DNA from: Actinomycetes bacterium
Lineage (GTDB): Bacteria > Actinomycetota > Acidimicrobiia > Acidimicrobiales > Bog-793
Assembly (NCBI GenBank): GCA_021803215.1
Contig: JAJZLV010000088.1
Coordinates: 1-33,269 of the forward strand
DNA length: 33,269 nucleotides
Reading direction: 5' to 3'
This document shows positions 1-8,968 of the stretch, one piece after another. The notes beneath the pieces are model-generated. The model did not search any database. It saw nothing but the letters and a program-made list of their open reading frames with translations, and had not been told where the DNA came from. A program made the translations under genes and the position numbers. How positions within the stretch are numbered: position 1 is the stretch's first letter; each line of letters starts with the position of its first letter.

Positions 1-138
1 TAACTCCTCGCCAAGAGTAACCTCCCGACACTCCTCCGGCCGGTGGTGGGCAGCCAGGTGGCACCGGAGGCTCTGCTGGACTCGGCCGGTGAGGCCCCGG
101 CGGTCACCTCGGCCGGCGCCAGCAGCTGTGGCTGCAGC

Positions 139-2499
139 TCAGAGGATCCGCTTGCGCTGCATGACGAGGAAGCAGATGTAGCCAGGGATGGTCGGGAGCC
201 AGAAGGTCGCTGCCCGGAAGAGCAGGACGCCCGGCACTGCCTCCCTGGCCGGCAGCCCGATGGCGGTGAGGCCGGCGACGAGGACCGCCTCGACCGCTCC
301 GAGCCCGCCCGGTGTGGGGGCAGCGGCCCCGACCGTGTTGCCCGCCATGAAGACGGCCGCCGTGGCGATGATCGGCGGGTGGGCCCCGACGGCGTGGAGA
401 GAGGCGATGAGGGCGAGGGAGTAGCTGGCGGTGAGGAGGAGGTTTCCCCCGATGCCCTCGGTCATCCGGAGCGGCTGGGAGATCACGTCGAGCAGCTGGG
501 GCCAGGTGGAGCGGATGCGGGGCCAGACCCGGCGCCAGAAGAGCTCCTTGGTCCAGGGCACCACGGTCACGAGGAGGGCTCCGAGGGCGACTATGCCGCC
601 GAGGACTCCGAGCAGGCGTGGCCCGGGGACAATCCTGAGCGAGCCGACTCCGGTCCCGGAGAGCAGGGCTGCCACGACCAAGAGGACGACCGTGGTTATG
701 AAGTTCACGAGCTGCGAGAGGGCGACGGCCGTCGCCACGGTCGGGCTGTCGACGCCCTCTTTGTGGAGGAAGCGGCCGTTTATGGCGACGTGTCCGACCG
801 TCGGCGGTGTGACGAGGCCCAGGAAGGCCGCCGAGAGCTCGACGATGGTGGCCTTCAGCACCGAGACGCGCTGGGGCACGAAGGCGATCAGGTTGAGGGC
901 CGAGCCGAGGTAGGTGAGGGCCGAGCCGACGAGGGCGATGGCGAACCAGCTCCAGTCGGCGTGCGAGAGCGTTCCGGCCAGGTTCACGGTCCTCAGCTGG
1001 CCGACGAGGATGAAAGCGGCCACGACGAGGGCTATGACAGAGGCGACCACCCGCCACCTGAAGCGCTCGAGACGGGTCTCGGGAATCGGAGCGGTGCTCT
1101 CTCCGATGAGCTCTCGCCGTACCTCCGTGAGGCAGCTCCGGGCAGTGCGCATTGCCGACCAGCCCCAGCTGGAGAGGGCGACCGGCTGCAGGATGGCGGC
1201 GATGGCCGGCTCATCGCTCGGGGCGTAGCCCGCCCGCATGGCCGCCACGGCGCGCTTGGCTCCGACCAGCGAGCCGGCCGAGGTGAGAAGCTGGGCGATG
1301 TCCAGGCGGCGTACCAGCTCCCCGGCCCCGACGACGGCGCTCTCGAGCGAGCGAAAGCCGCCCGAAGGCGGTCCCTGGCCCTGGCCGCCGCAGATGACGT
1401 TCTCGGCCCTGAGGTCGCGGTGGGCGACCCCGACCTCGTGCAGCCGCCGCAGGGAGGAAAAGAGCGCCTCCAGGTCGGCGTCGCTCGTCTCGGCGCTGAG
1501 CTCTGGGCCCTCGAGCCTCTCGCGGGCGAGCACCAGGGTGTCCGGCTCGAAGTGGGCGAGCAGGAGGACGCGGGGGGCGCGTACCCCCGTGTTGGCAGCC
1601 ATGAGAGAGGCGAGGGCCTCGGTCTGCAGGGCCGTTCGCAGGCTGATCGGCTGGCGCCCGGTGGCGATCCCCCGCAGCCGGAGTATCGACCAGACCCGTT
1701 GCAGCACGCCGGCCCCGTGCATCTCGCGGCCGGCCGCCTTCAACACGATCCGCCGCCCGTCCTCAAGCGCGCCGACGAGCTCCGGGCGCTCGGGGTCGGG
1801 CCGGTGGAGCTCGCTCACCGGTATTCCGGCGCGCCGGAGGCCACTCACGAGCGACTCGATGCTCGGCCGCCGCGCCGCAGTGCGGAGCGCCCAGCGGACG
1901 CTGAGCCCGACGGCATAGCCGCCGAGCAGGGCGAAGAGGAGCCCGAAGAGGGAGATCTCGGTGATGGCGAGCCCCGTCAGGAGCAACGCCGCCGTGATCG
2001 TGGTGCAGTAGCGACCCCAGCCGCTGTAGCGGGCGGTGTCGGAGCCGGTGACGATGGCGACGATGACGGCGTCGCGCACCAGCGTCGAGCCGTCGCTCTT
2101 GTAGAGCAGGGCCGCCGAGATGCCGCCGTGGAAGGCGTGCCAGCCGGCGATGAGGCCGATGCCGAGGCAGATGGCCGAGAGCCCGGCGACGAGGGCGTTG
2201 ACGCCGTCGGCCCGGCGGCGTCGTAAGGCGTTCACCGTGATCATGACGAGCAGCCCGACGACGGCGAAGGCGGCGACCCCCGCACAGGCGACCACGAGTA
2301 TGCGAGGCAGGTGGCGCATGGCGCGCACCACATGCCTCGTGGCGTCCAAGACGGCCCCCGGGACCGAGTGGGCCGCCAACAGCAAGAGGGCGATCACCCC
2401 GAGGGCGCCAAGCGCTAGCAGGATGTCAGCCGGACGACGCACCCGGGCATCGGCCTCGCCCGACCCGCTCTCGGCCATCGCCTTGTCGAAAAGGCTCAC
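139..2499 (-). CDS. Multi-TM protein with lysylphosphatidylglycerol synthase/flippase-like (UPF0104) C-terminal domain and an internal kinase-like domain
   Basis: 786-aa ORF; hydrophobic N-terminal TM segments, kinase-like catalytic loop 'VAHRDLRAENVI', C-terminal TM region with 'ATPTPGGLGAVEAVLVAGLTAIGLP' typical of LPG synthase TM family. Confidence 0.85.
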   Translation of the reverse strand: MSLFDKAMAESGSGEADARVRRPADILLALGALGVIALLLLAAHSVPGAVLDATRHVVRAMRHLPRILVVACAGVAAFAVVGLLVMITVNALRRRRADGVNALVAGLSAICLGIGLIAGWHAFHGGISAALLYKSDGSTLVRDAVIVAIVTGSDTARYSGWGRYCTTITAALLLTGLAITEISLFGLLFALLGGYAVGLSVRWALRTAARRPSIESLVSGLRRAGIPVSELHRPDPERPELVGALEDGRRIVLKAAGREMHGAGVLQRVWSILRLRGIATGRQPISLRTALQTEALASLMAANTGVRAPRVLLLAHFEPDTLVLARERLEGPELSAETSDADLEALFSSLRRLHEVGVAHRDLRAENVICGGQGQGPPSGGFRSLESAVVGAGELVRRLDIAQLLTSAGSLVGAKRAVAAMRAGYAPSDEPAIAAILQPVALSSWGWSAMRTARSCLTEVRRELIGESTAPIPETRLERFRWRVVASVIALVVAAFILVGQLRTVNLAGTLSHADWSWFAIALVGSALTYLGSALNLIAFVPQRVSVLKATIVELSAAFLGLVTPPTVGHVAINGRFLHKEGVDSPTVATAVALSQLVNFITTVVLLVVAALLSGTGVGSLRIVPGPRLLGVLGGIVALGALLVTVVPWTKELFWRRVWPRIRSTWPQLLDVISQPLRMTEGIGGNLLLTASYSLALIASLHAVGAHPPIIATAAVFMAGNTVGAAAPTPGGLGAVEAVLVAGLTAIGLPAREAVPGVLLFRAATFWLPTIPGYICFLVMQRKRIL

Positions 2500-2634
2500 C
2501 GGCCTCTCGTCGTCCTTCCGATCGGGATATTCACCTGGGCGCCGCCGGACCGCCGGGCCGGCGGATTTGTCTCGCTGCCACGGTATTCGATGACCAGGGG
2601 TGATGTCCGCTTTCAGAGCTGCTAGACGGTTGCC

Positions 2635-3567
2635 ATGGAGCTACGTATCTTCACCGAGCCCCAGCAGGGCGCGACCTACGAGCAGTTGCTGAAGATGGCC
2701 CGAGCGGCGGAAGAAGGCGGCTTTGACGCCTTCTTCCGCTCCGACCACTACCTCCACATGGGTGATCGCGACCCGGGTCCGGGTTCGACGGACGCCTGGA
2801 TAACACTGGCCGGCCTGGCGCGCGAGACAGAGCGGATCCGGCTCGGGACCCTCCTCACGTCGGCCACCTTCCGCCTGCCCGGAGTCCTTGCCATCTCCGC
2901 CGCCGAGGTGGACGCCATGAGCGGCGGGCGGGTCGAGCTGGGCATCGGAGCCGGCTGGTACGAGGAGGAGCACCGCGCCTATGGCATCCCGTTTCCGCCG
3001 GTGGCGGAGCGCTTCGAGCGCCTCGAGGAGTCGCTCGCCATCGTAACCGGGCTGTGGGCTACGAGAAGGGGCGAGAGCTTCGAGTTCGCGGGAAGGCACT
3101 TCACCCTGACCGGCGGCCCGGGGCTGCCGAAGCCAGTCCAGCGCCCCCGGCCACCGCTCATAGTGGGCGGGCAGGGCCGCCGGCGCACGCCGCGCCTGGC
3201 GGCTCGCTTCTCTGACGAGTTCAACGTGCCCTTCGCCTCGTCCGAGGACTGCGCCGAGCTGTACCACCTCGTCGAGGCGGCCTGCGACGAAGAGGGTCGC
3301 GACCCGGCCTCGATCCTAAAGTCCGTCGCCCTCGTCTGCTGCGTCGGCCAGGACGAGGAGGAGTTCACCCGCCGGGCGGCCGCCATCGGCCGTCAACCGG
3401 CGGAGCTCCGCCGCAACGGCCTGGCCGGGACGCCGTCCGAGGTGCTCGCCAGGCTCACCGAGTACGAGCAGGTCGGGGTGAGCCGGGTCTACCTGCAGAT
3501 GCTCGATCTGGACGACCTCGAGCAGGTCGAGCTCGTGTCAAAAGAGGTGCTGGCGGCTCTCAGCTAG
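2635..3567 (+). CDS. LLM-class (luciferase-like, probably F420-dependent) oxidoreductase
   Basis: 310-aa ORF; 'SGGRVELGIGAGWYEEEHRAYGIPFPPVAERFERLEESLAIV' typical of bacterial luciferase-like family. Confidence 0.9.
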   Translation: MELRIFTEPQQGATYEQLLKMARAAEEGGFDAFFRSDHYLHMGDRDPGPGSTDAWITLAGLARETERIRLGTLLTSATFRLPGVLAISAAEVDAMSGGRVELGIGAGWYEEEHRAYGIPFPPVAERFERLEESLAIVTGLWATRRGESFEFAGRHFTLTGGPGLPKPVQRPRPPLIVGGQGRRRTPRLAARFSDEFNVPFASSEDCAELYHLVEAACDEEGRDPASILKSVALVCCVGQDEEEFTRRAAAIGRQPAELRRNGLAGTPSEVLARLTEYEQVGVSRVYLQMLDLDDLEQVELVSKEVLAALS

Positions 3568-3595
3568 CCGCCCGGCCGGCAAGGAGGAGGGCGAT

Positions 3596-4627
3596 GTGCG
3601 TGTAGGCGTCCTTACGGGAGGCGGTGACTGCCCGGGACTCAACGCCGCCATCAGAGCGGTGGTCAGGAAGTGCGAGGCGGGCTACGGCGACGAGGTCATC
3701 GGCTACCGCGACGGCTGGCGAGGCCTCATCGAGGGCGGGAGCGTCGAGCTCTCAGTCCAGTCGTGCCGTGGGATCCTGCCCAGAGGCGGGACGGTGCTCG
3801 GCACCTCCCGCACCAATCCTTACAAGGTCGCGGGCGGCCGCGAGGCGGTGCTCGCCACCTTGGCCAAAGACGGGATCGATGCCCTGATCGCCATCGGAGG
3901 TGAGGACACCCTCGGGGTGGCCAACCGGCTGGCCGGGGAGGGCGCGCCGGTGGTCGGCATCCCGAAGACGATCGACAACGACCTCTCGGCGACCGACGTG
4001 ACCATCGGCTTCGACACGGCTGTGCAGATCGCCGCCGAGGCGATCGACCGGCTGCACACGACGGCCGAGAGCCACGACCGTGTCATCGTCTGCGAGGTGA
4101 TGGGCCGCCACGTCGGCTGGATCGCCACCTACGCCGGCATCGCCGGCGGCGCCGCCGCCATCCTCGTGCCCGAAGAGCCCTTCGACGTCGAGGCCGTCTG
4201 CTCGTACCTCGAACGCCGCCACCAAAAGGGCCGCTTCGCCTCGATCGTCGTGACGGCCGAAGGAGCCCTTCCGGCCGAGGGCACCATCTCGGTCGCCTCG
4301 CCGGAGCTGGACCAGTTCGGGCATCCCCGCCTCGGAGGCATCTCCAACACCGTGGCGGCCGAGATAGAGAGGAGGACCGGATTCGAGTCCCGTGTCACGA
4401 TCCTCGGCCATGTCCAGCGGGGCGGTACGCCGAGCGCCTTCGACCGGGTGCTGGCGACCCGCTTCGGCACAGAGGCGGTCGATGCCGCCCACGAGGGCGC
4501 CTTTGGCCAGATGGTCGCCCTGCACGGCCCGGCCGTCGAGCGGGTCCCGATCTACGAGGCGATCGCAGAGCTGAAGAGGCTCGACAAGAGGCTTTTCAGC
4601 TCTGTCGCCGAGGTCTTCTTCGGATAG
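3596..4627 (+). CDS. 6-phosphofructokinase, probably PPi-dependent type
   Basis: GTG start after AAGGAGGAGGG RBS; 'GVLTGGGDCPGLNAAIR', 'GGEDTLG', 'PKTIDNDL', 'MGRHVGWIA' motifs of PFK family. Confidence 0.93.
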   Translation: MRVGVLTGGGDCPGLNAAIRAVVRKCEAGYGDEVIGYRDGWRGLIEGGSVELSVQSCRGILPRGGTVLGTSRTNPYKVAGGREAVLATLAKDGIDALIAIGGEDTLGVANRLAGEGAPVVGIPKTIDNDLSATDVTIGFDTAVQIAAEAIDRLHTTAESHDRVIVCEVMGRHVGWIATYAGIAGGAAAILVPEEPFDVEAVCSYLERRHQKGRFASIVVTAEGALPAEGTISVASPELDQFGHPRLGGISNTVAAEIERRTGFESRVTILGHVQRGGTPSAFDRVLATRFGTEAVDAAHEGAFGQMVALHGPAVERVPIYEAIAELKRLDKRLFSSVAEVFFG

Positions 4628-4628
4628 C

Positions 4629-4668
4629 GGCGGGCGGTGCCCCGGGGGCAGAGGGGCCACCGCCCGCC
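4629..4668. terminator. 11-bp perfect GC-rich hairpin between convergent pfk and STAS genes
   Basis: ggcgggcggtg (4629-4639) / caccgcccgcc (4658-4668), starting 1 nt after the pfk stop codon; no U-tract. Confidence 0.5.
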
Positions 4669-4727
4669 TGCGGCGCAAGCTAGCAGTGCCCCAGGGCCTG
4701 TGCAGTAAAGATCATTAACAAAGGCGT

Positions 4728-5075
4728 TCATCCCTCTTCGACCGAGAAGAGCTCCTCGATGCCGGTGATGGCGAAGATGCGCTGCACCCGCGCCGGCACG
4801 TTGCGCAGACGGATCAGCCCGCCGGCGGTTTCGGCCCTCTTCTTCGCCATGATGAGGACCGAGATGATCGTCGAGTCGAGAAAGACGAGCTCGGTCATGT
4901 CGAGCAGCACCGAGCCGCCGGGCTGCGAGAGCACCTCGAGGAGGGTCTCTCTCAGCTCGGCGGCGGCCCGCAAGTCCAGCTCGCCTCTGAGCAGTACCTC
5001 GGGTACCAGGCCGCGGGTTCGCAACGAGATGGTGAATCCTGCCGGCTCCTCTTCGGGCAGGCCGGTGTCGGTCAT
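4728..5075 (-). CDS. STAS-domain anti-anti-sigma factor-like protein (RsbV-like)
   Basis: 'LRGELDLRAAAELRETLLEVLSQPGGSVLLDMTELVFLDSTIISVLIMAKKRAE'; start chosen at ATGA overlap with the upstream gene. Confidence 0.85.
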   Translation of the reverse strand: MTDTGLPEEEPAGFTISLRTRGLVPEVLLRGELDLRAAAELRETLLEVLSQPGGSVLLDMTELVFLDSTIISVLIMAKKRAETAGGLIRLRNVPARVQRIFAITGIEELFSVEEG

Positions 5076-5575
5076 GGGCTGGCAGCGTTCGCGAGCTCTC
5101 TCGCCTGGCGGCTCTCCGGCCACGGCGTCGGCTCGGCACCCCCCAGCTGGTGGGTGAACTCGTCGAGGAACCAGTCGCGGAAGGCCTTCGCGCCGGGCGA
5201 CGAGGCGAGGCTCAGGAGGTGCTCGCCCCGGCGGCAGTACTCGTCTGCCTGGTCGAGGATCTCGCCGAGCCGCCTGATGTCGCCGGCAATGCCGGCCGGG
5301 ACCTCGTAGACGAGCTCGTCGATCGTCTGCTGCCCGGCCTGCCGGGCCCGCTCCAGCCGGGCCGTCTGGTCAGAGCTGATGGCCCCGTAGCGCTCCTGCA
5401 GCTCCGAGACGATCTGCAGCAGCTGGCGGGGCACCGCGTGGTCGTGGTCGATCGTCATGAGCACGAACTCCCTCATGAGGTCGCGGGTCTCGGCGTCCGC
5501 GCGCGTCCAGAGGTCGACGGGGAACCGCTCGAGGCGGACGCGCCTCAGCCCGCCAGCAGGCCGCGCCTTCTCCAT
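5072..5575 (-). CDS. Conserved hypothetical protein, mostly helical, in RsbW/STAS operon
   Basis: 167-aa ORF, TGATG junction with upstream ATPase gene and ATGA junction with downstream STAS gene. Confidence 0.75.
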   Translation of the reverse strand: MEKARPAGGLRRVRLERFPVDLWTRADAETRDLMREFVLMTIDHDHAVPRQLLQIVSELQERYGAISSDQTARLERARQAGQQTIDELVYEVPAGIAGDIRRLGEILDQADEYCRRGEHLLSLASSPGAKAFRDWFLDEFTHQLGGAEPTPWPESRQARELANAASP

Positions 5576-6066
5576 CAGGCCGCCTGCCTCAGCCGCGGGC
5601 CGCGCTTGTTGCCTCTCGGCCGCTCGAGCAAGCGAGCGGCCGGCGCCTTTCGGAGCTCGCCCTCCCCCTCGGGATCACCCCCCCGGCCGCTCGACTCCGA
5701 GAACTCGGCCCAGACGGTCTTTCCGCTCTTGTTCTCGTCGCAGCCCCAGGCGTTGGCAAGGGCGGCCACCAGGTACAGGCCGCGCCCGGTCGTGTTGGAG
5801 AGGCCGTGGGTTCGCACGTTGGGAAGGGCCGGCGAGGAGTCGGAGACCTCGAGCCTGATCGTCGCCGTCCGGGAGACCCGGATGACGATCGAAGTCTTGG
5901 CGTGGAGGACGGAGTTCGTAACGAGCTCGCTCAGCACGACGCTCATATCGTAGTCGAGGTCTTCGAGCCCCCACTGCTCGAGCCTCTCCGACAGCCAGCG
6001 GCGGGCGCGGCTGACACTGGCCGGCTGAGGTTCGAGCGTGAGCTCAGCTGAGTTCACCAAGTTCAT
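5575..6066 (-). CDS. HATPase_c serine kinase/anti-sigma factor-like ATP-binding protein (RsbW-like)
   Basis: '[13 protein letters not shown]', '[11 protein letters not shown]', '[19 protein letters not shown]' N and G boxes of GHKL anti-sigma kinases. Confidence 0.88.
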   Translation of the reverse strand: MNLVNSAELTLEPQPASVSRARRWLSERLEQWGLEDLDYDMSVVLSELVTNSVLHAKTSIVIRVSRTATIRLEVSDSSPALPNVRTHGLSNTTGRGLYLVAALANAWGCDENKSGKTVWAEFSESSGRGGDPEGEGELRKAPAARLLERPRGNKRGPRLRQAA

Positions 6067-6168
6067 CGTATGGCCTCACTCCAAACAAACTGTGGAATGG
6101 TCGCGCCGTTCGGCCAATTGCGCCAACTCACAGTTGACGTCCCCGCCCGCTCGACAGAGGCTCTGGCC

Positions 6169-6489
6169 ATGGAACTCTCCCGTCAGCCTCTCAGCGAAGA
6201 CGAGATCAGGCGCCGGCTCGCCGGCCCGCTCGCCCCCTGGCGCCTCGCCGGCGGACCGAGCGCCCGCCTCATCGAGCGCCAGCTCTCGTTCCCGGGCTTC
6301 AAGGAGGCCTTCGCCTTCATGTCGGCCGTCGCCCTCGTCGCCGAGAAGCTCAACCATCATCCAGAGTGGGCGAACGTCTACAACAAGGTCGAGATCCGCC
6401 TCAGCACCCACGACGCCGGCGGCGTCACCGACTACGACCTAGCCCTCGCCGGCTCGATCGAGGAGCTGGCGGCCCGGCTCGGAGCTTGA
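6169..6489 (+). CDS. Pterin-4a-carbinolamine dehydratase
   Basis: '[34 protein letters not shown]' signature; ORF extends upstream to 6070 but homology-like region begins at ATG 6169. Confidence 0.92.
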   Translation: MELSRQPLSEDEIRRRLAGPLAPWRLAGGPSARLIERQLSFPGFKEAFAFMSAVALVAEKLNHHPEWANVYNKVEIRLSTHDAGGVTDYDLALAGSIEELAARLGA

Positions 6490-6494
6490 AGGGC

Positions 6495-8849
6495 TCAGCT
6501 CGCCCGACCCTCGATGATTCGGAGGGCGAGCAGGCAGCAGTCGTCGGTGCGGCCCCCTGGCGGCACCGTCGCTTCGACGAGGGCGTCGGCGAAGTCCTCG
6601 ATCATCCGGCTGGCGTGCACCTCGGCGGCGCGGGCGAGGCGGTCGAGCGACAGGTCGAAGTCCTCGTCCGGCCGTTCTATCAGCCCGTCTGTCATGAAGA
6701 CGACGAGGTCTCCCTCCTCGAGCTGGTGGACCGTCTCGGCCGTGCGGGCCGGCAAGCCGGCCGCCAGCACCCGTCCGCCGCTCTGTCGCGTGGTCGCTCT
6801 GCCGCCGCGGACGAGGAGCCAAGGCGGGTGACCGGCGCAGGTGGTCTGGAGCGAGAGCCGGTCGCGGTCAAGGGCGCCGAAAAGGACGCTCGCGATCGGG
6901 TCGGGCAGGTTCCAATCCCGCGAGTCGTTTCCGAGCAGGTCGCTCAGCCGCTCGAGCGTGCCGGCCGGCTCATGGCCCTCGGAGGCGAAGGCGAAGAGCC
7001 CGTTCCTGAGACGCGCCATGGCCGAGGCGGCCTCCACGCCGTGGCCGCCGACGTCACCGACGACGAGAGCGAGGCGCCCGTCGGGCAGCTCGAAGGCGTC
7101 GTACCAGTCACCTCCGACCGGGCCCTGCTCGGCGGGCAGGTAGCGGGCGGTGAGCTCTAGACCGCCGAAGCTCGGCAGGCGGGCCGGCAAGAGAGCCAGT
7201 GTCAGGCGCTCGGCGAGCCGCCGCTCACGGGCGCGCTGGGTGAGGTCCTCCACCACCCGGCCGGCCCTCTCGGCCAGCTCCTCGGCGAGCCCGAGGTCGT
7301 CCTCGGTATAGGTCGGATGGCTGCCGCAGGCGGCGAAGGCCATGACGCCGATGACGTGGCCGTGCCACTCGAGCGGGACGATCATCGCCGAGTTGAGGCC
7401 GATGGAGGCCGCCAGCTCCTCGTAGCCGTCGAGATCCGGCGGTCGGCCACCCGGCGAGGACAGCACTGCGGGCCGGCCCGAGTAAAAGACCCGGCGCAAC
7501 GGACCGGGCTCGTCGAGGATCGGCATGGCGGCCGGGCGCCGGGCGATGGCGGCCGGCAGGTGCTCGAGATCATGGGCGAGGGCGATGACCTCGAAATTCT
7601 CGCCCTGGGCCCGTACGACGGCGCAGAGGTCGCCGAGGCGGGGCACCGCCAGGCGAGCCAGGTTCTCGAGCATCTGCTCGGGCGAGGCGTAGCGACCCGT
7701 GAGGGCGAGCGAGGTCTCGGCGAGAAAGGCTCGGCGCTCGACGGCAGCCCGCTCGGCCTCGACCGCCCTCGCCCGGTCGACCGCCAGGCTCGCCTGCTCG
7801 GCGACCGCCAGCAGGTAGGCCCTCTCGTTCTCGTCGAAGCGGTGCGGCGCCGGATAGCCGACCGCCATGATGCCCAGGCGCTCCTCGCCGAGGGTGAGGG
7901 CGAAGCCTGCGAAGGCCTTCGTCTCCCCGCCGGCCCCCGCCGGCCAGCGCTGTTCCATCTCCTCGGGGCTCTCCACGAAGACCGGCTTGCCGCTCTCCAA
8001 GCCCTCGAGGACGGGATAGGAGTCGTCGAGAGGTATCTCGTAGAACGCCGTGCTCCGAGGGCCTCCCGCCACGAGGCGCAGGCGGCCCCGCTCGAGCACC
8101 CAGATGGCGGCCTCACCGCCTGAGTCCGCCGGCCCGAGGACGGCTCGGTCCACGATGGCGGCGCAGGCGGTCTCGAGGTCGGTGATGCTCAAGAGGGTGG
8201 CCGTCATCTCCTGCAGAGCCCCGAGGCGGGCGGCGGTCAGCTCGGCTGCCTGGCGCAGCCTCCGCTCGATCTCGAAGAGTCGGACCCGCTCGACGGCGAC
8301 AGCCACCGGGTAGGCGATCCTCTCGAGGAAGGCCACCTCTTCTTCTGTGAAGTGCCGCGGCGTCTTCGAGCTGACGTGGAGCACGCCCACCACCCGTTCA
8401 CCTGCCAGGAGGGGTACGCCGGCGATGGACTTGAGCGAGCTCTCTCGTAGGACGGGGCTTCGCACCTCGAACTGCTCGAGGTCGTCGACCACGAGCGGCT
8501 CGGCGCGGGCGAGGATCTTGCCGGCGTATCCCTCCCCGCGTGGTATACGCACCTCAAGGTCCACCTCCACGACGAGGCCGACCGAGGTGCGGGCCACGAG
8601 CTCGGAGCCGGCATCGTCCGCTATGAGGATCGAGGCGGCGTCTGCCCGCAGGGTGCCCGACACGGCCTCCAGGGCCTGGCGGAGCACCTCCGCGAGCGAG
8701 AGGCCGGTGACGGCTCCGGCGGCCGCCTCCCGCAAGGGCTCGACCCACTCGGCCGCGTGCTCGTCGAGAGCCCGGAAGGCCCTCTCGGCAGAGAGATCTC
8801 GCTTCTCGGGCTCGGGACCGCTCACTTTTTCAGGTCGCTTATCGGCCAT
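6495..8849 (-). CDS. GAF-domain SpoIIE/PP2C-type serine phosphatase (RsbU-like)
   Basis: 784-aa; GAF-like repeats, 'GGDWYDAFELPDGRLALVVGDVGGHGVEAASAMARLR', 'VVFMTDGLIERP' phosphatase motifs. Confidence 0.9.
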   Translation of the reverse strand: MADKRPEKVSGPEPEKRDLSAERAFRALDEHAAEWVEPLREAAAGAVTGLSLAEVLRQALEAVSGTLRADAASILIADDAGSELVARTSVGLVVEVDLEVRIPRGEGYAGKILARAEPLVVDDLEQFEVRSPVLRESSLKSIAGVPLLAGERVVGVLHVSSKTPRHFTEEEVAFLERIAYPVAVAVERVRLFEIERRLRQAAELTAARLGALQEMTATLLSITDLETACAAIVDRAVLGPADSGGEAAIWVLERGRLRLVAGGPRSTAFYEIPLDDSYPVLEGLESGKPVFVESPEEMEQRWPAGAGGETKAFAGFALTLGEERLGIMAVGYPAPHRFDENERAYLLAVAEQASLAVDRARAVEAERAAVERRAFLAETSLALTGRYASPEQMLENLARLAVPRLGDLCAVVRAQGENFEVIALAHDLEHLPAAIARRPAAMPILDEPGPLRRVFYSGRPAVLSSPGGRPPDLDGYEELAASIGLNSAMIVPLEWHGHVIGVMAFAACGSHPTYTEDDLGLAEELAERAGRVVEDLTQRARERRLAERLTLALLPARLPSFGGLELTARYLPAEQGPVGGDWYDAFELPDGRLALVVGDVGGHGVEAASAMARLRNGLFAFASEGHEPAGTLERLSDLLGNDSRDWNLPDPIASVLFGALDRDRLSLQTTCAGHPPWLLVRGGRATTRQSGGRVLAAGLPARTAETVHQLEEGDLVVFMTDGLIERPDEDFDLSLDRLARAAEVHASRMIEDFADALVEATVPPGGRTDDCCLLALRIIEGRAS

Positions 8850-8968
8850 CGAGCCCCCAGAACCTCTTTGCTGCGGCGGAGCGTAGCCGGGCGGCCACCA
8901 GGGCGCGGGAAGGCGGTCAACGGTCCGGTTCCGAGGCGGCGGGGGCCGATCCGGGCGACCGTGGCCAG

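Noticed and set aside
43-2226. 727-aa + strand ORF
   Set aside because: Low-complexity, charged composition antisense to the well-supported membrane protein; long antisense ORFs are expected at this GC content.
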